Positions 29,632-38,872 of a stretch of 64,000 nucleotides of DNA are shown here, in pieces. The notes beneath the pieces are model-generated. The model did no database searches and was not told the origin of the DNA. It saw nothing but the letters and a program-made list of their open reading frames with translations. The DNA lies in NCBI RefSeq assembly GCF_005870085.1, contig NZ_SZNM01000001.1, positions 62,001 through 126,000 of the forward strand, written 5' to 3'. The translations under genes were made by a program, and so were the position numbers. Position 1 is the stretch's first letter; each line of letters starts with the position of its first letter. The stretch is from Aquibacillus sediminis. Lineage in GTDB: Bacteria; Bacillota; Bacilli; Bacillales; Amphibacillaceae.

Positions 29632-30429
29632 TCAGCCGAAAAACGGGTGATCATCGTTAATTAAAATTCGTTCGACTTTTTTTGCAATACCTGTTTTATG
29701 ATCAAGGTCAACAACAACGCCATTAAGTTGTGTTCTTCCATTTTTAGTTACTTCAAATCGCACAGGTAAATTAGTTAAAAATCGTTTAATAACCGCCTCT
29801 CGATCCACTCCTAAAATACCATCATATGGCCCTGTCATTCCAACATCTGTAATGTATGCTGTTCCTTGTGGCAAAATACGTTCATCTGCTGTTTGTGTAT
29901 GGGTATGTGTTCCAACAACCGCACTAACTCTTCCATCAAGATACCATCCCATTGCTTGCTTTTCACTAGTTGTTTCTGCATGAAAATCTACAAATATTAA
30001 GTTGGTTCTTTTTTTCGCTTGTTCTAACAATTCATCCATTTTTCTGAATGGATCATCTAACGCAGGCATAAAAGTTCGGCCTTGCATATTGATAACTGCG
30101 AGTTCGATTCCATTAGATTTCACAAACATCAATCCTCTACCAGGTGTCCCTTCAGGAAAGTTAGCTGGCCGAATCATAGAATTTGCATCATCAATAAATT
30201 CAAATATTTCTTTTTTATCCCAAGCATGATTCCCTAATGTTACTGCTTGTGCACCCCATTCCAAAAAATTTTTATAAATTTTTTCATTTATCCCTTTACC
30301 CGATGCTGCATTTTCTCCATTTATAATGGTTACATGTGGTTGGTATTTTTGTTTCAATTTTTTCAAATAATTTTGAACCATACTTCTTCCTGGAGAACCA
30401 ACAACATCGCCTATAAATAATATTTTCAT
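29632..30429 (-). CDS. ymdB: Cyclic nucleotide phosphodiesterase/metallophosphoesterase YmdB
   Basis: 265 residues. Dinuclear metal motifs: GDVVGSPGR (Asp8), NGENAA (about 39), GNHAWDKKE (about 65) and VGTHTHTQTADERI (about 176). The YmdB family hydrolyses 2',3'-cyclic nucleotides and influences biofilm/motility switching in B. subtilis. AGAGGAT is the ribosome site. The gene order rny-ymdB-spoVS is conserved, although a repeat unit now separates rny from ymdB, so ymdB must rely on its own promoter or long read-through. Confidence 0.95.
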   Translation of the reverse strand: MKILFIGDVVGSPGRSMVQNYLKKLKQKYQPHVTIINGENAASGKGINEKIYKNFLEWGAQAVTLGNHAWDKKEIFEFIDDANSMIRPANFPEGTPGRGLMFVKSNGIELAVINMQGRTFMPALDDPFRKMDELLEQAKKRTNLIFVDFHAETTSEKQAMGWYLDGRVSAVVGTHTHTQTADERILPQGTAYITDVGMTGPYDGILGVDREAVIKRFLTNLPVRFEVTKNGRTQLNGVVVDLDHKTGIAKKVERILINDDHPFFG

Positions 30430-30626
30430 CTCGTTTATCCTCTCTACTATTCAAATTACGTTCAGTTTTACATATTTACTATAAAAAGTCAAAATACGCC
30501 AAAGCCTGATAAGACCAGGCTCTTTATGTAAAATTATTGTTTATTACACATACGCTATATTATACGACATAACTAACCTCTTACTTTCTTACATTCTGAT
30601 TGTAATAAGTGCGAATATATCGTTCC

Positions 30627-30799
30627 GGCAGAATACTACGCTTTCCATGGGCACAGCCTCAGCTAACTGGGTAAAGAAAAGCCCTTTACCAAGTGGATCT
30701 TCGGCTCGTGCTGTTCCCATAGGACAAGGAACGCTTCGACAGCGAAACATCGCACGAAGAAAATCGGTTTATATTTTCGAGGAGTCTCCGTATTCTGCC
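30627..30799. repeat. Long imperfect hairpin B2
   Basis: Perfect outer arms GGCAGAATAC/GTATTCTGCC. The inner part contains GGCACAGCCTCAGC and a segment GAAAATCGG...TTCGAGG also seen at 17390-17440. Confidence 0.75.
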
Positions 30800-30966
30800 T
30801 TCACTGATATAATTTTCTGATTAGTGATAGTTGTAATACTCTATAAATTTAAAATAGCGAATTTACTGCAAGGTTATGTAACAACATGCCAATAACATAG
30901 AAAAAGTATATTATTATATGGTTTTATAAAAGCACTATTAAACTTCATAGTACTAGAAAAAGCGGA

Positions 30967-31075
30967 GGAAATACACGGAGACTCCCGTGGGACTAGTGGC
31001 ATCGGTGAGACCCCGCAGTGAGGTACGAACGAGGAGGCTCACCAGCCCCCCCACAGGAAAGCGTAGTGTATTTCC
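30967..31075. repeat. Long imperfect hairpin A2
   Basis: Perfect outer arms GGAAATACAC/GTGTATTTCC. The interior keeps GGTGAGACCCCGCAGTGAGG but lacks the ~100-bp extra segment of A1 and A3. Confidence 0.75.
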
Positions 31076-31190
31076 GCAGCGCCACTCTTCGCTCACCTTA
31101 TTAAGAACGGCCGGAAATCTTGAGCAGTTATGTCGTATAATATAGCTTATATGCATGATCTACAAGTTATAAGAAAGCAGACTCAAACAA

Positions 31191-31220
31191 AAATAAAGCG
31201 GCGTTTACGCCGCTTTATTT
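31191..31220 (-). terminator. Terminator after rny
   Basis: A perfect 13-bp stem (31191-31203 with 31208-31220, AAATAAAGCGGCG) with a 4-nt loop overlaps the last codons of rny and runs into TTTGTTTGAG on the minus strand. Confidence 0.75.
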
Positions 31221-32777
31221 CGCATATTCAACTGATCTTGTTTCACGAATAACCGTTACTTTAATATGACCAGGATAGTCTAACTCATCTTCAATTCGTT
31301 TTCGTATATCCCTAGCAATTTTAGCAGATGAGAGATCATCAATTTCGTCTGGTTTGACCATAATTCTTACCTCGCGACCAGCTTGGATCGCAAACGATTT
31401 CTCAACCCCATCATAGGATTCAGAGATTTCCTCTAGTTTCTCAAGGCGTTTAATATAGTTTTCTAATGTTTCACTTCTAGCACCTGGTCTTGCTGCCGAT
31501 AGAGCATCAGCCGCTGCGACAAGTACTGCTATAACAGAGGTAGCCTCTTCGTCCCCATGATGAGAAGCAATAGCATTGATGACAATCGCATTTTCTTTAT
31601 ACTTGGTTGCCAACTCTTTACCGATTTCAACATGGCTACCTTCTACCTCATGGTCAATTGCTTTTCCGATATCGTGAAGCAAGCCAGCTCTCTTGGCAAG
31701 GTTCTGATCCTCACCTAACTCTGCAGCAAGTAAGCCTGATAAATACGCAACTTCCATGGAATGCTTTAACACATTTTGACCATAACTTGTACGATATTTT
31801 AATCGACCTAGTATTTTGACTAGATCTGGATGTAGACCATGCACACCAACTTCAAACGTTGTTTGTTCCCCAACTTCACGAATATATTCATCAACTTCGC
31901 GTCTTGATTTGTCAACCATTTCTTCGATACGTGCTGGATGAATACGTCCGTCTTGAACTAATTTTTCCAAAGCAATACGCGCTGTTTCTCTTCTTATCGG
32001 ATCAAATCCTGACAAAATAACAGCTTCAGGTGTGTCATCGATAATTAAATCTATTCCTGTTAACGTCTCAAGGGTACGGATATTTCTACCCTCACGACCA
32101 ATGATTCTACCTTTCATTTCGTCATTAGGAAGATTTACTACAGACACAGTTGTTTCAGCAACATGATCTGCTGCACAACGTTGAAGGGCAAGAGAAAGAA
32201 TGTTTTTAGCCTTTTTATCTGCTTCTTCTTTCGCACGATTTTCCGCATCCTTAATCATAATAGCAGATTCATGGCTTACCTCTTTTTCTACACGTTCTAA
32301 AATAATTTGTCTAGCTTGGTCAGTAGTGTATCCAGAAATACGTTGTAGCTCAGCTTGCTGCTCGTCTAACATCGCTTCCACTTTGCTTTCCATTTCTTCA
32401 ATTTGTTGTTGTTTTTCTGTTAGCGAACTGTCTTTCTTATCTAACATGAGCTCACGCTTGTCCAGTGTTTCATCTTTTCTGTCTAAATTTTCTTCTTTCT
32501 GCATCAAGCGGGTTTCTTGTTTTTGGATTTCTACTCGTCTCTCACGAAGTTCTTCATCTACCTGTTGACGAAGTTTGTGGTTCTCATCCTTAGCTTCAAG
32601 AAGTGCTTCTTTCTTGGCAGCATCTGCATTACGATGACCTTCTTCCACTATTTGCTGAGCTAATTGCTCTGCGCTAGAGATTTTTGCTTCAGCAATAGAT
32701 TTACGAATCAGATAACCAACAACAATACCGACGATTAGGGTAAGCAAACTGGAGATGATTACTGTAACTAGATTCAT
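31215..32777 (-). CDS. rny: Ribonuclease Y
   Basis: 520 residues from the ATG at 32775-32777 behind AGAGGAGGTG. An N-terminal membrane anchor (about 4-24) is followed by a long coiled coil (30-200), a KH domain ([24 protein letters not shown], about 215) and an HD domain with [12 protein letters not shown] (about 368). It is the membrane-bound endoribonuclease that initiates mRNA decay. It is modulated by the RicAFT complex, one subunit of which (ricA) lies nearby. Confidence 0.97.
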   Translation of the reverse strand: MNLVTVIISSLLTLIVGIVVGYLIRKSIAEAKISSAEQLAQQIVEEGHRNADAAKKEALLEAKDENHKLRQQVDEELRERRVEIQKQETRLMQKEENLDRKDETLDKRELMLDKKDSSLTEKQQQIEEMESKVEAMLDEQQAELQRISGYTTDQARQIILERVEKEVSHESAIMIKDAENRAKEEADKKAKNILSLALQRCAADHVAETTVSVVNLPNDEMKGRIIGREGRNIRTLETLTGIDLIIDDTPEAVILSGFDPIRRETARIALEKLVQDGRIHPARIEEMVDKSRREVDEYIREVGEQTTFEVGVHGLHPDLVKILGRLKYRTSYGQNVLKHSMEVAYLSGLLAAELGEDQNLAKRAGLLHDIGKAIDHEVEGSHVEIGKELATKYKENAIVINAIASHHGDEEATSVIAVLVAAADALSAARPGARSETLENYIKRLEKLEEISESYDGVEKSFAIQAGREVRIMVKPDEIDDLSSAKIARDIRKRIEDELDYPGHIKVTVIRETRSVEYAK

Positions 32778-33029
32778 GGTTTCACCTCCTCTTGCTATAA
32801 ACTTGTACAATCATATAAAGTCGGCATGTACAGTTTCATAAAATAATTTTAAATAGATAAAATTGTATAATAAAGAATATAAAATTATACAACATTAATT
32901 TTAATCTTGTGCATAGCTAATGTCAAGGAAACGTCAAAATTATGTAGTTTTTTTAAAAATCCCTTCGAAAAATACTGTAACAGAGTAATAATCCAGTTGG
33001 TTTTGTCGAAAATAATTGTTACATACACA

Positions 33030-33062
33030 AAAATCCTTGCCAACATCGTTAGCAAGGATTTT
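33030..33062 (-). terminator. Terminator after recA
   Basis: An 11-bp perfect stem (33030-33040 with 33052-33062, AAAATCCTTGC) lies just past the recA stop. Confidence 0.85.
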
Positions 33063-33068
33063 ATCAAC

Positions 33069-34115
33069 TTATACATCTAGTGCTTCTTGATTATCTTTTT
33101 TTTCTTCATCAGATTGTTGGGCTTCTGTTTGATCCAAATCATAATGTTGTCTTATTGCGGTGTGAATTTCTTCAGCCATATCTTCATTTTCTAGTAAAAA
33201 TTGTTTCGCATTTTCACGGCCTTGACCAAGTCGTTCACTATTATAAGAATACCAAGCACCACTTTTTTGAACAATATCTAAATCGGAGCCGATATCAATC
33301 AATTCACCTTGTTTAGATATCCCTTCCCCATACATAATATCAACTTCTGCTTGTTTAAATGGAGGGGCAACTTTATTTTTAACTATTTTAATTCTTGTTT
33401 TGTTACCGACCATTTCATTGCCTTGTTTCAATGTTTCTGCACGACGCACTTCCAATCTTACAGATGAGTAGAACTTAAGCGCTCTACCACCAGGAGTTGT
33501 TTCTGGGTTACCAAACATAACTCCAACTTTTTCACGAATTTGGTTAATAAAAATAGCTGTTGTCTTTGACTTGTTAATCGCACCTGATAATTTTCTTAAT
33601 GCTTGTGACATAAGACGCGCTTGTAAACCAACATGGGCATCTCCCATTTCACCTTCAATTTCTGCTTTTGGTACAAGTGCTGCTACAGAATCGACTACGA
33701 TCATATCGACAGCCCCACTGCGTACTAATGCCTCTGCGATCTCTAATGCCTGTTCCCCTGTATCAGGTTGTGAAAGTAATAGTTCATCTACATTCACTCC
33801 CAATTTACGTGCGTAAACAGGATCAAGTGCATGCTCTGCATCAATAAAAGCTGCTTGTCCGCCCTGCTTTTGTGCTTCTGCAATTGCATGTAATGAAACA
33901 GTCGTTTTACCAGAAGATTCTGGTCCGTATATCTCTACCACACGTCCTCTTGGATAACCACCTACACCTAATGCTACATCCAATGCTAATGAACCGCTAG
34001 GAACTGTCGCAATTTTTTGCTCTGCTTGTTCCCCTAATTTCATAATCGAACCTTTACCAAATTGTTTTTCTATTTGTTTTAACGCCATATCTAAAGCTTG
34101 TTTTCGATCGCTCAC
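33069..34115 (-). CDS. recA: Recombinase RecA
   Basis: 348 residues, starting at a GTG (34113-34115) behind GGGAGGTAATTGA. P-loop GPESSGKTT (about 66-74), the catalytic Glu in DAEHALDP, loop-1/loop-2 region ([38 protein letters not shown]) and an acidic C-terminal tail are all present. It polymerises on single-stranded DNA, drives strand exchange, and activates LexA self-cleavage. A LexA box and a sigma-A promoter lie upstream. Confidence 0.98.
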   Translation of the reverse strand: MSDRKQALDMALKQIEKQFGKGSIMKLGEQAEQKIATVPSGSLALDVALGVGGYPRGRVVEIYGPESSGKTTVSLHAIAEAQKQGGQAAFIDAEHALDPVYARKLGVNVDELLLSQPDTGEQALEIAEALVRSGAVDMIVVDSVAALVPKAEIEGEMGDAHVGLQARLMSQALRKLSGAINKSKTTAIFINQIREKVGVMFGNPETTPGGRALKFYSSVRLEVRRAETLKQGNEMVGNKTRIKIVKNKVAPPFKQAEVDIMYGEGISKQGELIDIGSDLDIVQKSGAWYSYNSERLGQGRENAKQFLLENEDMAEEIHTAIRQHYDLDQTEAQQSDEEKKDNQEALDV

Positions 34116-34145
34116 TCAATTACCTCCCTATATTAAACTACTACT

Positions 34146-34174
34146 ATCATAACTTGTTTTTTGAGATTTAACAA
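34146..34174 (-). promoter_or_regulatory. recA promoter
   Basis: Minus-strand TTGTTA (34169-34174) and TATGAT (34146-34151) with a 17-bp spacer, about 30 bp upstream of the GTG start. Confidence 0.75.
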
Positions 34175-34180
34175 GCTAAA

Positions 34181-34221
34181 AAGCGAATATCCGTTCCCTT
34201 TATTTGGAATGATATTCGCTT
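34181..34221 (-). terminator. Terminator after cinA (overlapping the recA LexA box)
   Basis: Stem AAGCGAATATC...GATATTCGCTT (34181-34191 with 34211-34221) with extra TTCC/GGAA pairing; TTTTT follows on the minus strand. Confidence 0.75.
34184..34197. promoter_or_regulatory. LexA box upstream of recA
   Basis: CGAATATCCGTTCC closely matches the B. subtilis recA box CGAATATGCGTTCG. It sits 10 bp upstream of the recA -35, inside one arm of the cinA terminator. Confidence 0.75.
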
Positions 34222-34411
34222 CAGAAAATTACATTTCAACATAAAAATGATTTAAAAAAATCATTTTTATGACATTTTGCGCACCGAAACTTCTTTTTCA
34301 TATTTTTTCACTAGTACGTTTGAAGTGTTCATCAATACAATCATTTATCATTACGATTTAGTATACAATCGTACTTCGTAAATAATCATTTTATAACTTT
34401 TATTTAAACTG

Positions 34412-35674
34412 TTAGACCCATTTATTATCCATTTGACAAAATTGGTAGATTAATTCTAAGCCTTTTTTGACTGCTCGATTGCGAATTGCTTCGCGATCAC
34501 CTTGGAAGTTAAACTTTTTAACTATGAGTTTTCCTGATTGATGATAAAGTCCAATAAATACAGTACCTACAGGTTGTTGTTCCACTTCACTTGGACCAGC
34601 AACACCTGTAAAGCTTATACCAATATCAGTATTTAACGTTTTTTGAACATTTTGTGCCATAAGTGTTGCACAAGCTTCACTGATCGTTCCATCTTGTATA
34701 ATAATTTCTTTGGGGATATTTAGAATATTCTGTTTGACGTCCGTAGTATAACTAACAATTCCACCTTTACATACATTAGAAGCTCCACTAACAGAAACAA
34801 GTGTATCCGTGAATTTTCCTCCAGTTAGACTTTCTGCTGCCGCAATTGTCATGGAATTATGTTCAAGCATTTGTACGACCTTTTCTTGAATTACTTCTTC
34901 ATCATATCCATAAAAATAATCTCCTACATGATTTTGCACTTTTGATTCTGCTTGATCCAACAATTGTAGTGCTTCAGTTTTTGTATTGGCTTTTGCAGTT
35001 AATCGAATGGCAACTTCACCTTCTGATGCTAATGGTGCAATCGTTGGGTTGTGTTGTGCATCAATAAGTGGTTTTAAGTGGTGCTCCAATTGTGATTCTC
35101 CAATTCCAATAAAACGTAACATTCGCGATTGGATAACTGCATTTAATTGTAATTTTTTATCTAGATAGGGTAGTACTTGATGGTCAGTGATAGCTTTCAT
35201 CTCTCTTGGAACACCTGGCATAAACACCCAAAGCACTTGATTATATTCCACAATCATTCCCGGTGCCATACCCACATCATTTGCTAGAACATGGGCATCT
35301 TGAAACACAAGGGATTGTTTTCGATTATTAGGTGTCATATGACGGTTATTCTTTGTAAAGTATTCTGTAATTTTATCCAATGATCCTTGATGTTCTACTA
35401 ATTGTTGTTGTGATAATCGTTGAAACGCTTCACGGGTTAAATCATCATCTGTAGGTCCTAATCCACCAGTAATAAATACAATATCTGACCGTTTTCCGGC
35501 TTGTTCAAGTGTGGCTGTAACTCGTTCAAGATTATCTCCAACAACAACATGATAATAAGTATTCATACCATAGTCTGCTAGACGCTTGGATAACCACTGT
35601 GCATTCGTATTTGCTATTTGACCAAGTAATAATTCTGTACCAACAGCAATAATCTCGGCTTTATATTTACTCAT
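34412..35674 (-). CDS. cinA: Competence/damage-inducible protein CinA
   Basis: 420 residues from an ATG whose first base is the last base of the pgsA stop codon. The N-terminal MoaB/MogA-like domain (KAEIIAVGTELLLGQIANTNAQWLS; VFITGGLGPTDDDLTREA) and C-terminal CinA deamidase-like domain (TIAAAESLTGGKFTDTLVSVSGAS; GISFTGVAGP) are both present. The two-domain form usually combines ADP-ribose pyrophosphatase with nicotinamide mononucleotide deamidase activity. It precedes recA, as in most Firmicutes. Confidence 0.95.
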   Translation of the reverse strand: MSKYKAEIIAVGTELLLGQIANTNAQWLSKRLADYGMNTYYHVVVGDNLERVTATLEQAGKRSDIVFITGGLGPTDDDLTREAFQRLSQQQLVEHQGSLDKITEYFTKNNRHMTPNNRKQSLVFQDAHVLANDVGMAPGMIVEYNQVLWVFMPGVPREMKAITDHQVLPYLDKKLQLNAVIQSRMLRFIGIGESQLEHHLKPLIDAQHNPTIAPLASEGEVAIRLTAKANTKTEALQLLDQAESKVQNHVGDYFYGYDEEVIQEKVVQMLEHNSMTIAAAESLTGGKFTDTLVSVSGASNVCKGGIVSYTTDVKQNILNIPKEIIIQDGTISEACATLMAQNVQKTLNTDIGISFTGVAGPSEVEQQPVGTVFIGLYHQSGKLIVKKFNFQGDREAIRNRAVKKGLELIYQFCQMDNKWV

Positions 35675-36252
35675 TATTTGGAATCCCTCATTACATGCCA
35701 ATTTTTCACAAAATACTCATATCCAGAAATGACAGTAAAAGTTAATGCTAGATATAGCATGATCGTTGCAAACGGAAAATCAAAATAAGAAAACGGGAAG
35801 TTATGTAATAACAATGCAGCAATCGCAACAATTTGGAATACGGTTTTTAATTTCCCCAACTGGCCAGCAGCAAGAACTATCCCCTCACCAGCAGCCACAA
35901 GCCGCAGTCCTGTAACAGCAAACTCTCGACTTATAATAACAATAACTACCCATGCTGGTGCTAAGTCCATTTCAACCAATAAAATAAATGCAGCTGAAAC
36001 AAGGAGTTTATCTGCCATGGGATCGAGAAACTTCCCTAAGTTTGTGACAAGGTTATATTTTCTAGCATAATAACCATCCACCCAATCTGTTGCAGAAGCG
36101 ATAATAAACAATAATGCCGCCACAAAATGTGACACCGGTAGCTGTTGGTGTCCAATCTCCCATACTCCCCAATCAAATGGAATACTTAATAATACAATGA
36201 AAATTGGAATTAATAAAATGCGTGATATAGTAATTCGATTTGGAATATTCAT
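35674..36252 (-). CDS. pgsA: CDP-diacylglycerol-glycerol-3-phosphate 3-phosphatidyltransferase
   Basis: 192 residues with about five membrane helices. The CDP-alcohol phosphatidyltransferase signature D-G-x2-A-R-x8-G-x3-D-x3-D is intact in DWVDGYYARKYNLVTNLGKF plus LDPMADK (about 55-80). It makes phosphatidylglycerol phosphate, the first step of anionic phospholipid synthesis. CTAGGGAGGAACAGT precedes the ATG. It overlaps cinA by one base. Confidence 0.96.
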   Translation of the reverse strand: MNIPNRITISRILLIPIFIVLLSIPFDWGVWEIGHQQLPVSHFVAALLFIIASATDWVDGYYARKYNLVTNLGKFLDPMADKLLVSAAFILLVEMDLAPAWVVIVIISREFAVTGLRLVAAGEGIVLAAGQLGKLKTVFQIVAIAALLLHNFPFSYFDFPFATIMLYLALTFTVISGYEYFVKNWHVMRDSK

Positions 36253-36377
36253 ACTGTTCCTCCCTAGATGTTATGATTTTCAACATCAAAATAATACAAA
36301 ATTCAATCTAAATAGTAAAGAAAACTTCTCGACAGGCAAGCCTTCATGCGAAAACAGAAGCAACGTGCTAAAAAGAT

Positions 36378-36407
36378 AAACCCTTCCCATCCAACGATGA
36401 AAAGGGC
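36378..36407 (-). terminator. Probable terminator after rodZ
   Basis: Stem CCCTTTTCATC/GATGGGAAGGG with two G-U pairs is followed on the minus strand by TTTATC. Confidence 0.6.
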
Positions 36408-36427
36408 CTTTTATGACTCTGATGTTA

Positions 36428-37390
36428 TTATGCATCAGTTTTTATATTTATCCAAACATTTTGAACTTCAGTAGGTGTTATTTCATCTGAGAGTTCTAAT
36501 GGTTGATCATTAATCTTAATTGTAATCGAAGAAGGATTTCCGAATTTAAGATAAATTTGATCTTCTCCTGTCATATCAATTTCTTCTGGTGAGTTATCCC
36601 CTGTTAACAAATTGTAGTAAAAACTTTTACCTTTTCCATTTTCAATTTCTAACCAATTTTCACCAGTAGTAGTTAACTCAAGTGTAAGTTCTTCGTCTGT
36701 ATTATAAAATTCATAAGTGGATTCCTCGTTTTCGTACTCTACAAGTTCTAATCCAGGTTCAGCTGGATCATCTGATTCTACTTGATCAGAGTCAATTTGC
36801 TCATTTGGTGCTTCAGAGTTATCCTCATCTTGATCTTGATCCGAAGTTATATTTTCTTCTTCTTCAAGAGCAGGATCATTTTCATCTTCGTTATTATTTC
36901 CTTCAGCATCTTCCTCATCAGGTAATTTTACTTGATCAGTTCCATTCTCAGTTTCTTCTTCAATTGATTGTGTTTGACCATCATCATTAAAGATATTCGT
37001 ATCCTGTTTAAAATACCAAACCATAAATAAAATGCCTATAATCAGTAGAATAACAATGACAGTTGGTAAAAAGGATAAGATTGCTGGACTTCGTGTTGTT
37101 GCCGATTCTTTTCGACTGCGTTGTACTCTTGAATAACTTATCGCACTTTCGTCTTGAATGGCTGGAAGTTCATCCTTATGCTCTTCAAATAATTCATCAG
37201 GATCCAAGTCAACAGCCAGGGCATATTCTTTTATAAAAGCACGAACATAGAAATTCCCCGGCATGATATCCATTTTACCTTTTTCAATTGCTTGTAAATA
37301 CCTAGTCTGAATTTTAGTTATCTTTTGTATATCTTCTAAAGTTAAATTTTTGGCTTCTCTAGCTTCTTTAAGTTTTGCTCCGATTTCCAT
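36428..37390 (-). CDS. rodZ: RodZ-like helix-turn-helix membrane protein (YmfM)
   Basis: 320 residues from the ATG at 37388-37390; an ATG four codons upstream is the alternative, and neither has a strong ribosome site. The cytoplasmic HTH (LKEAREAKNLTLEDIQKITKI, about 6-70) that binds MreB is followed by one membrane helix (about 105-125), a ~90-residue extremely acidic D/E/N/Q-rich linker and a DUF4115-type C-terminal domain. It links the MreB cytoskeleton to the cell wall machinery. The acidic extracytoplasmic linker suggests adaptation to salt. Confidence 0.88.
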   Translation of the reverse strand: MEIGAKLKEAREAKNLTLEDIQKITKIQTRYLQAIEKGKMDIMPGNFYVRAFIKEYALAVDLDPDELFEEHKDELPAIQDESAISYSRVQRSRKESATTRSPAILSFLPTVIVILLIIGILFMVWYFKQDTNIFNDDGQTQSIEEETENGTDQVKLPDEEDAEGNNNEDENDPALEEEENITSDQDQDEDNSEAPNEQIDSDQVESDDPAEPGLELVEYENEESTYEFYNTDEELTLELTTTGENWLEIENGKGKSFYYNLLTGDNSPEEIDMTGEDQIYLKFGNPSSITIKINDQPLELSDEITPTEVQNVWINIKTDA

Positions 37391-37408
37391 CTTCAACACC
37401 ATCCATTT

Positions 37409-38200
37409 TTAAAAATCAAACATGGAAAAACCGTTATCCTGCGACAAATTTGGTTTTTCAATTGGATCATATTTAATTTCTTCATCCTCTTCACGACGAA
37501 GTTCAATAATATAATCAAAGTCATCCATGGTATATTCCGTTTGTTGTACGAATATATCTGGATGTTCCACAACTTTAGTCGCGGGTAAACGCATTATTTC
37601 TCGAACTAGTTCCCAATGTTTTTCACTTGCTCGTCTTGTTGAGACAATCCCATCAATAATGTATAGATTGTCTTCATTATACTCATCTTGGATAAGTTGA
37701 TTTCTTACTGTCTGTTTCAACAATGTACTAGAAACGAATAACCATCGTTTATTTGCACAAACACTAGCTGCAACAATTGATTCCGTTTTTCCCACACGTG
37801 GCATCCCTCTAATACCAATTAGTTTGTGCCCATCTGTCTTAAATAATTCGGCCATAAAATCAACTAATAGGCCTAATTCTTGTCGGACGAAGCGAAACGT
37901 TTTTTTATCATCTACATCACTATGTATATACCTACCATGACGGACGGCTAACCGATCCCGTAATTTAGGTTTTCTCATTTTTGTAATTTTTATTGTATCC
38001 ATTGTATTTAAAATTGATTTCAAACGTGTAATCTGCTCTTCCGTTCTTGATAACAAAAGCATGCCGCGGCGCGAATGTTCGACACCGTTTATTGTGATGA
38101 TATTTATCGATAACATTCCAAGTAATGAGGATATATCCCCTAGTAAACCTGGTCGGTTATATTGGATTTCATATTCAAGATACCATTCTGTCTTTTGCAT
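37409..38200 (-). CDS. ymfK: DUF3388 protein YmfK
   Basis: 263 residues from the ATG at 38198-38200 behind GGGGGAG; 47 upstream codons are not supported. An N-terminal ACT-like domain (EYEIQYNRPGLLGDISSLLG, INIITINGVEH) is followed by a P-loop segment GIRGMPRVGKTES (about 135) and a domain with RREEDEE near the end. The YmfK/DUF3388 family is of unknown function and always sits in this ymf cluster. Confidence 0.88.
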   Translation of the reverse strand: MQKTEWYLEYEIQYNRPGLLGDISSLLGMLSINIITINGVEHSRRGMLLLSRTEEQITRLKSILNTMDTIKITKMRKPKLRDRLAVRHGRYIHSDVDDKKTFRFVRQELGLLVDFMAELFKTDGHKLIGIRGMPRVGKTESIVAASVCANKRWLFVSSTLLKQTVRNQLIQDEYNEDNLYIIDGIVSTRRASEKHWELVREIMRLPATKVVEHPDIFVQQTEYTMDDFDYIIELRREEDEEIKYDPIEKPNLSQDNGFSMFDF

Positions 38201-38463
38201 CACAATCTCCCCCAAAAAAAGACATCGGTTTAACAAATCTCCTAGTTTCATCATAAATGATTTTGTTCGAATAGAAAAGGACAATATTTCCATTCTAACC
38301 ATAAATTTACATTTTTGTTTGCTTTTTGCAACCTTTTTCATTTCTTTAATGCATATTATATGATTCGAATTAAACTCATCATTGTTTTAGGTTGAGAGGA
38401 GGACATCGCTATCGAAATAAACTACGCTTTCCGGTGCATTGGTGGATCTCATTAATATGTTAC
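38201..38463. other. Intergenic region between ymfJ and ymfK
   Basis: Mostly AT-rich without a supported gene. The stretch 38398-38440 (GAGGACATCGCTATCGAAAT, then ACTACGCTTTCC) resembles inner parts of the GC-rich hairpin family and may be a fossil of it. Confidence 0.35.
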
Positions 38464-38469
38464 ATAAAC

Positions 38470-38505
38470 AAACCCTTGCTTTTGATAATAAAAAAGCAAG
38501 GGTTT
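38470..38505 (-). terminator. Terminator after ymfJ
   Basis: Stem AAACCCTTGCTTTT/AAAAGCAAGGGTTT followed by GTTTATG on the minus strand. Confidence 0.8.
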
Positions 38506-38526
38506 GGGGCTTTGAACGGCTGTGGT

Positions 38527-38787
38527 TTAGCGACCTATACCTTCGTTTTGAACAAGTTTTACCATAATATTTGCTATAGCATGTTGTTCTTGTTCACTGG
38601 CAGCATTCCACATCTCACGTAATACAGCCTCTTGATCGTTTTTAGCTTCTACTTGATTAGAAAGGTAACCACCGATTTCATAAGCCAATTCAGAGATAGC
38701 TTGTTGACTCATTCCTTGGCCTTGAGCTTGATGTAAGCGATCCCCAAGAAAGTCTTTCCATGATTCAAAATTATCAAGAACTGACAT
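38527..38787 (-). CDS. ymfJ: DUF3243 protein YmfJ
   Basis: 86 residues from the ATG at 38785-38787 behind AAGGAGG. SVLDNFESWKDFLGDRLHQA, the central ISELAYEIGGYLSNQVEAKN and the C-terminal EQHAIANIMVKLVQ are typical of the small helical DUF3243 family. Function unknown; the position between ymfI and ymfK is conserved. Confidence 0.92.
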   Translation of the reverse strand: MSVLDNFESWKDFLGDRLHQAQGQGMSQQAISELAYEIGGYLSNQVEAKNDQEAVLREMWNAASEQEQHAIANIMVKLVQNEGIGR

Positions 38788-38872
38788 ATCTATTCCTCCT
38801 TCATTTAACTTACAGTTGTAGCATTTGAAATAAACTAAAAGTTTATACATGGAGGAAAATGAATGTTTCTCA

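Larger units (their letters stand above)
30554..31146. mobile_element. Palindrome-carrying repeat unit 2 (MITE-like, 593 bp)
   Basis: Perfect 20-bp terminal inverted repeats (30554-30573 and 31127-31146) are the same ends as unit 1. Its reverse complement aligns with unit 1 along the full length, including the AT-rich middle. Hairpin B2 (30627-30799) is larger and hairpin A2 (30967-31075) smaller than their unit 1 counterparts. It lies between the rny terminator and ymdB. The size differences suggest internal insertions or deletions in a mobile or replicating repeat. Confidence 0.6.

Noticed and set aside
30953-31156. ORF of 67 codons in repeat unit 2
   Set aside because: Hairpin A2 sequence; not maintained in A1 or A3.
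32885-33076. 63-codon ORF between recA and rny with hydrophobic segments
   Set aside because: It covers the recA terminator and the end of recA, has no ribosome site and is AT-rich by composition.
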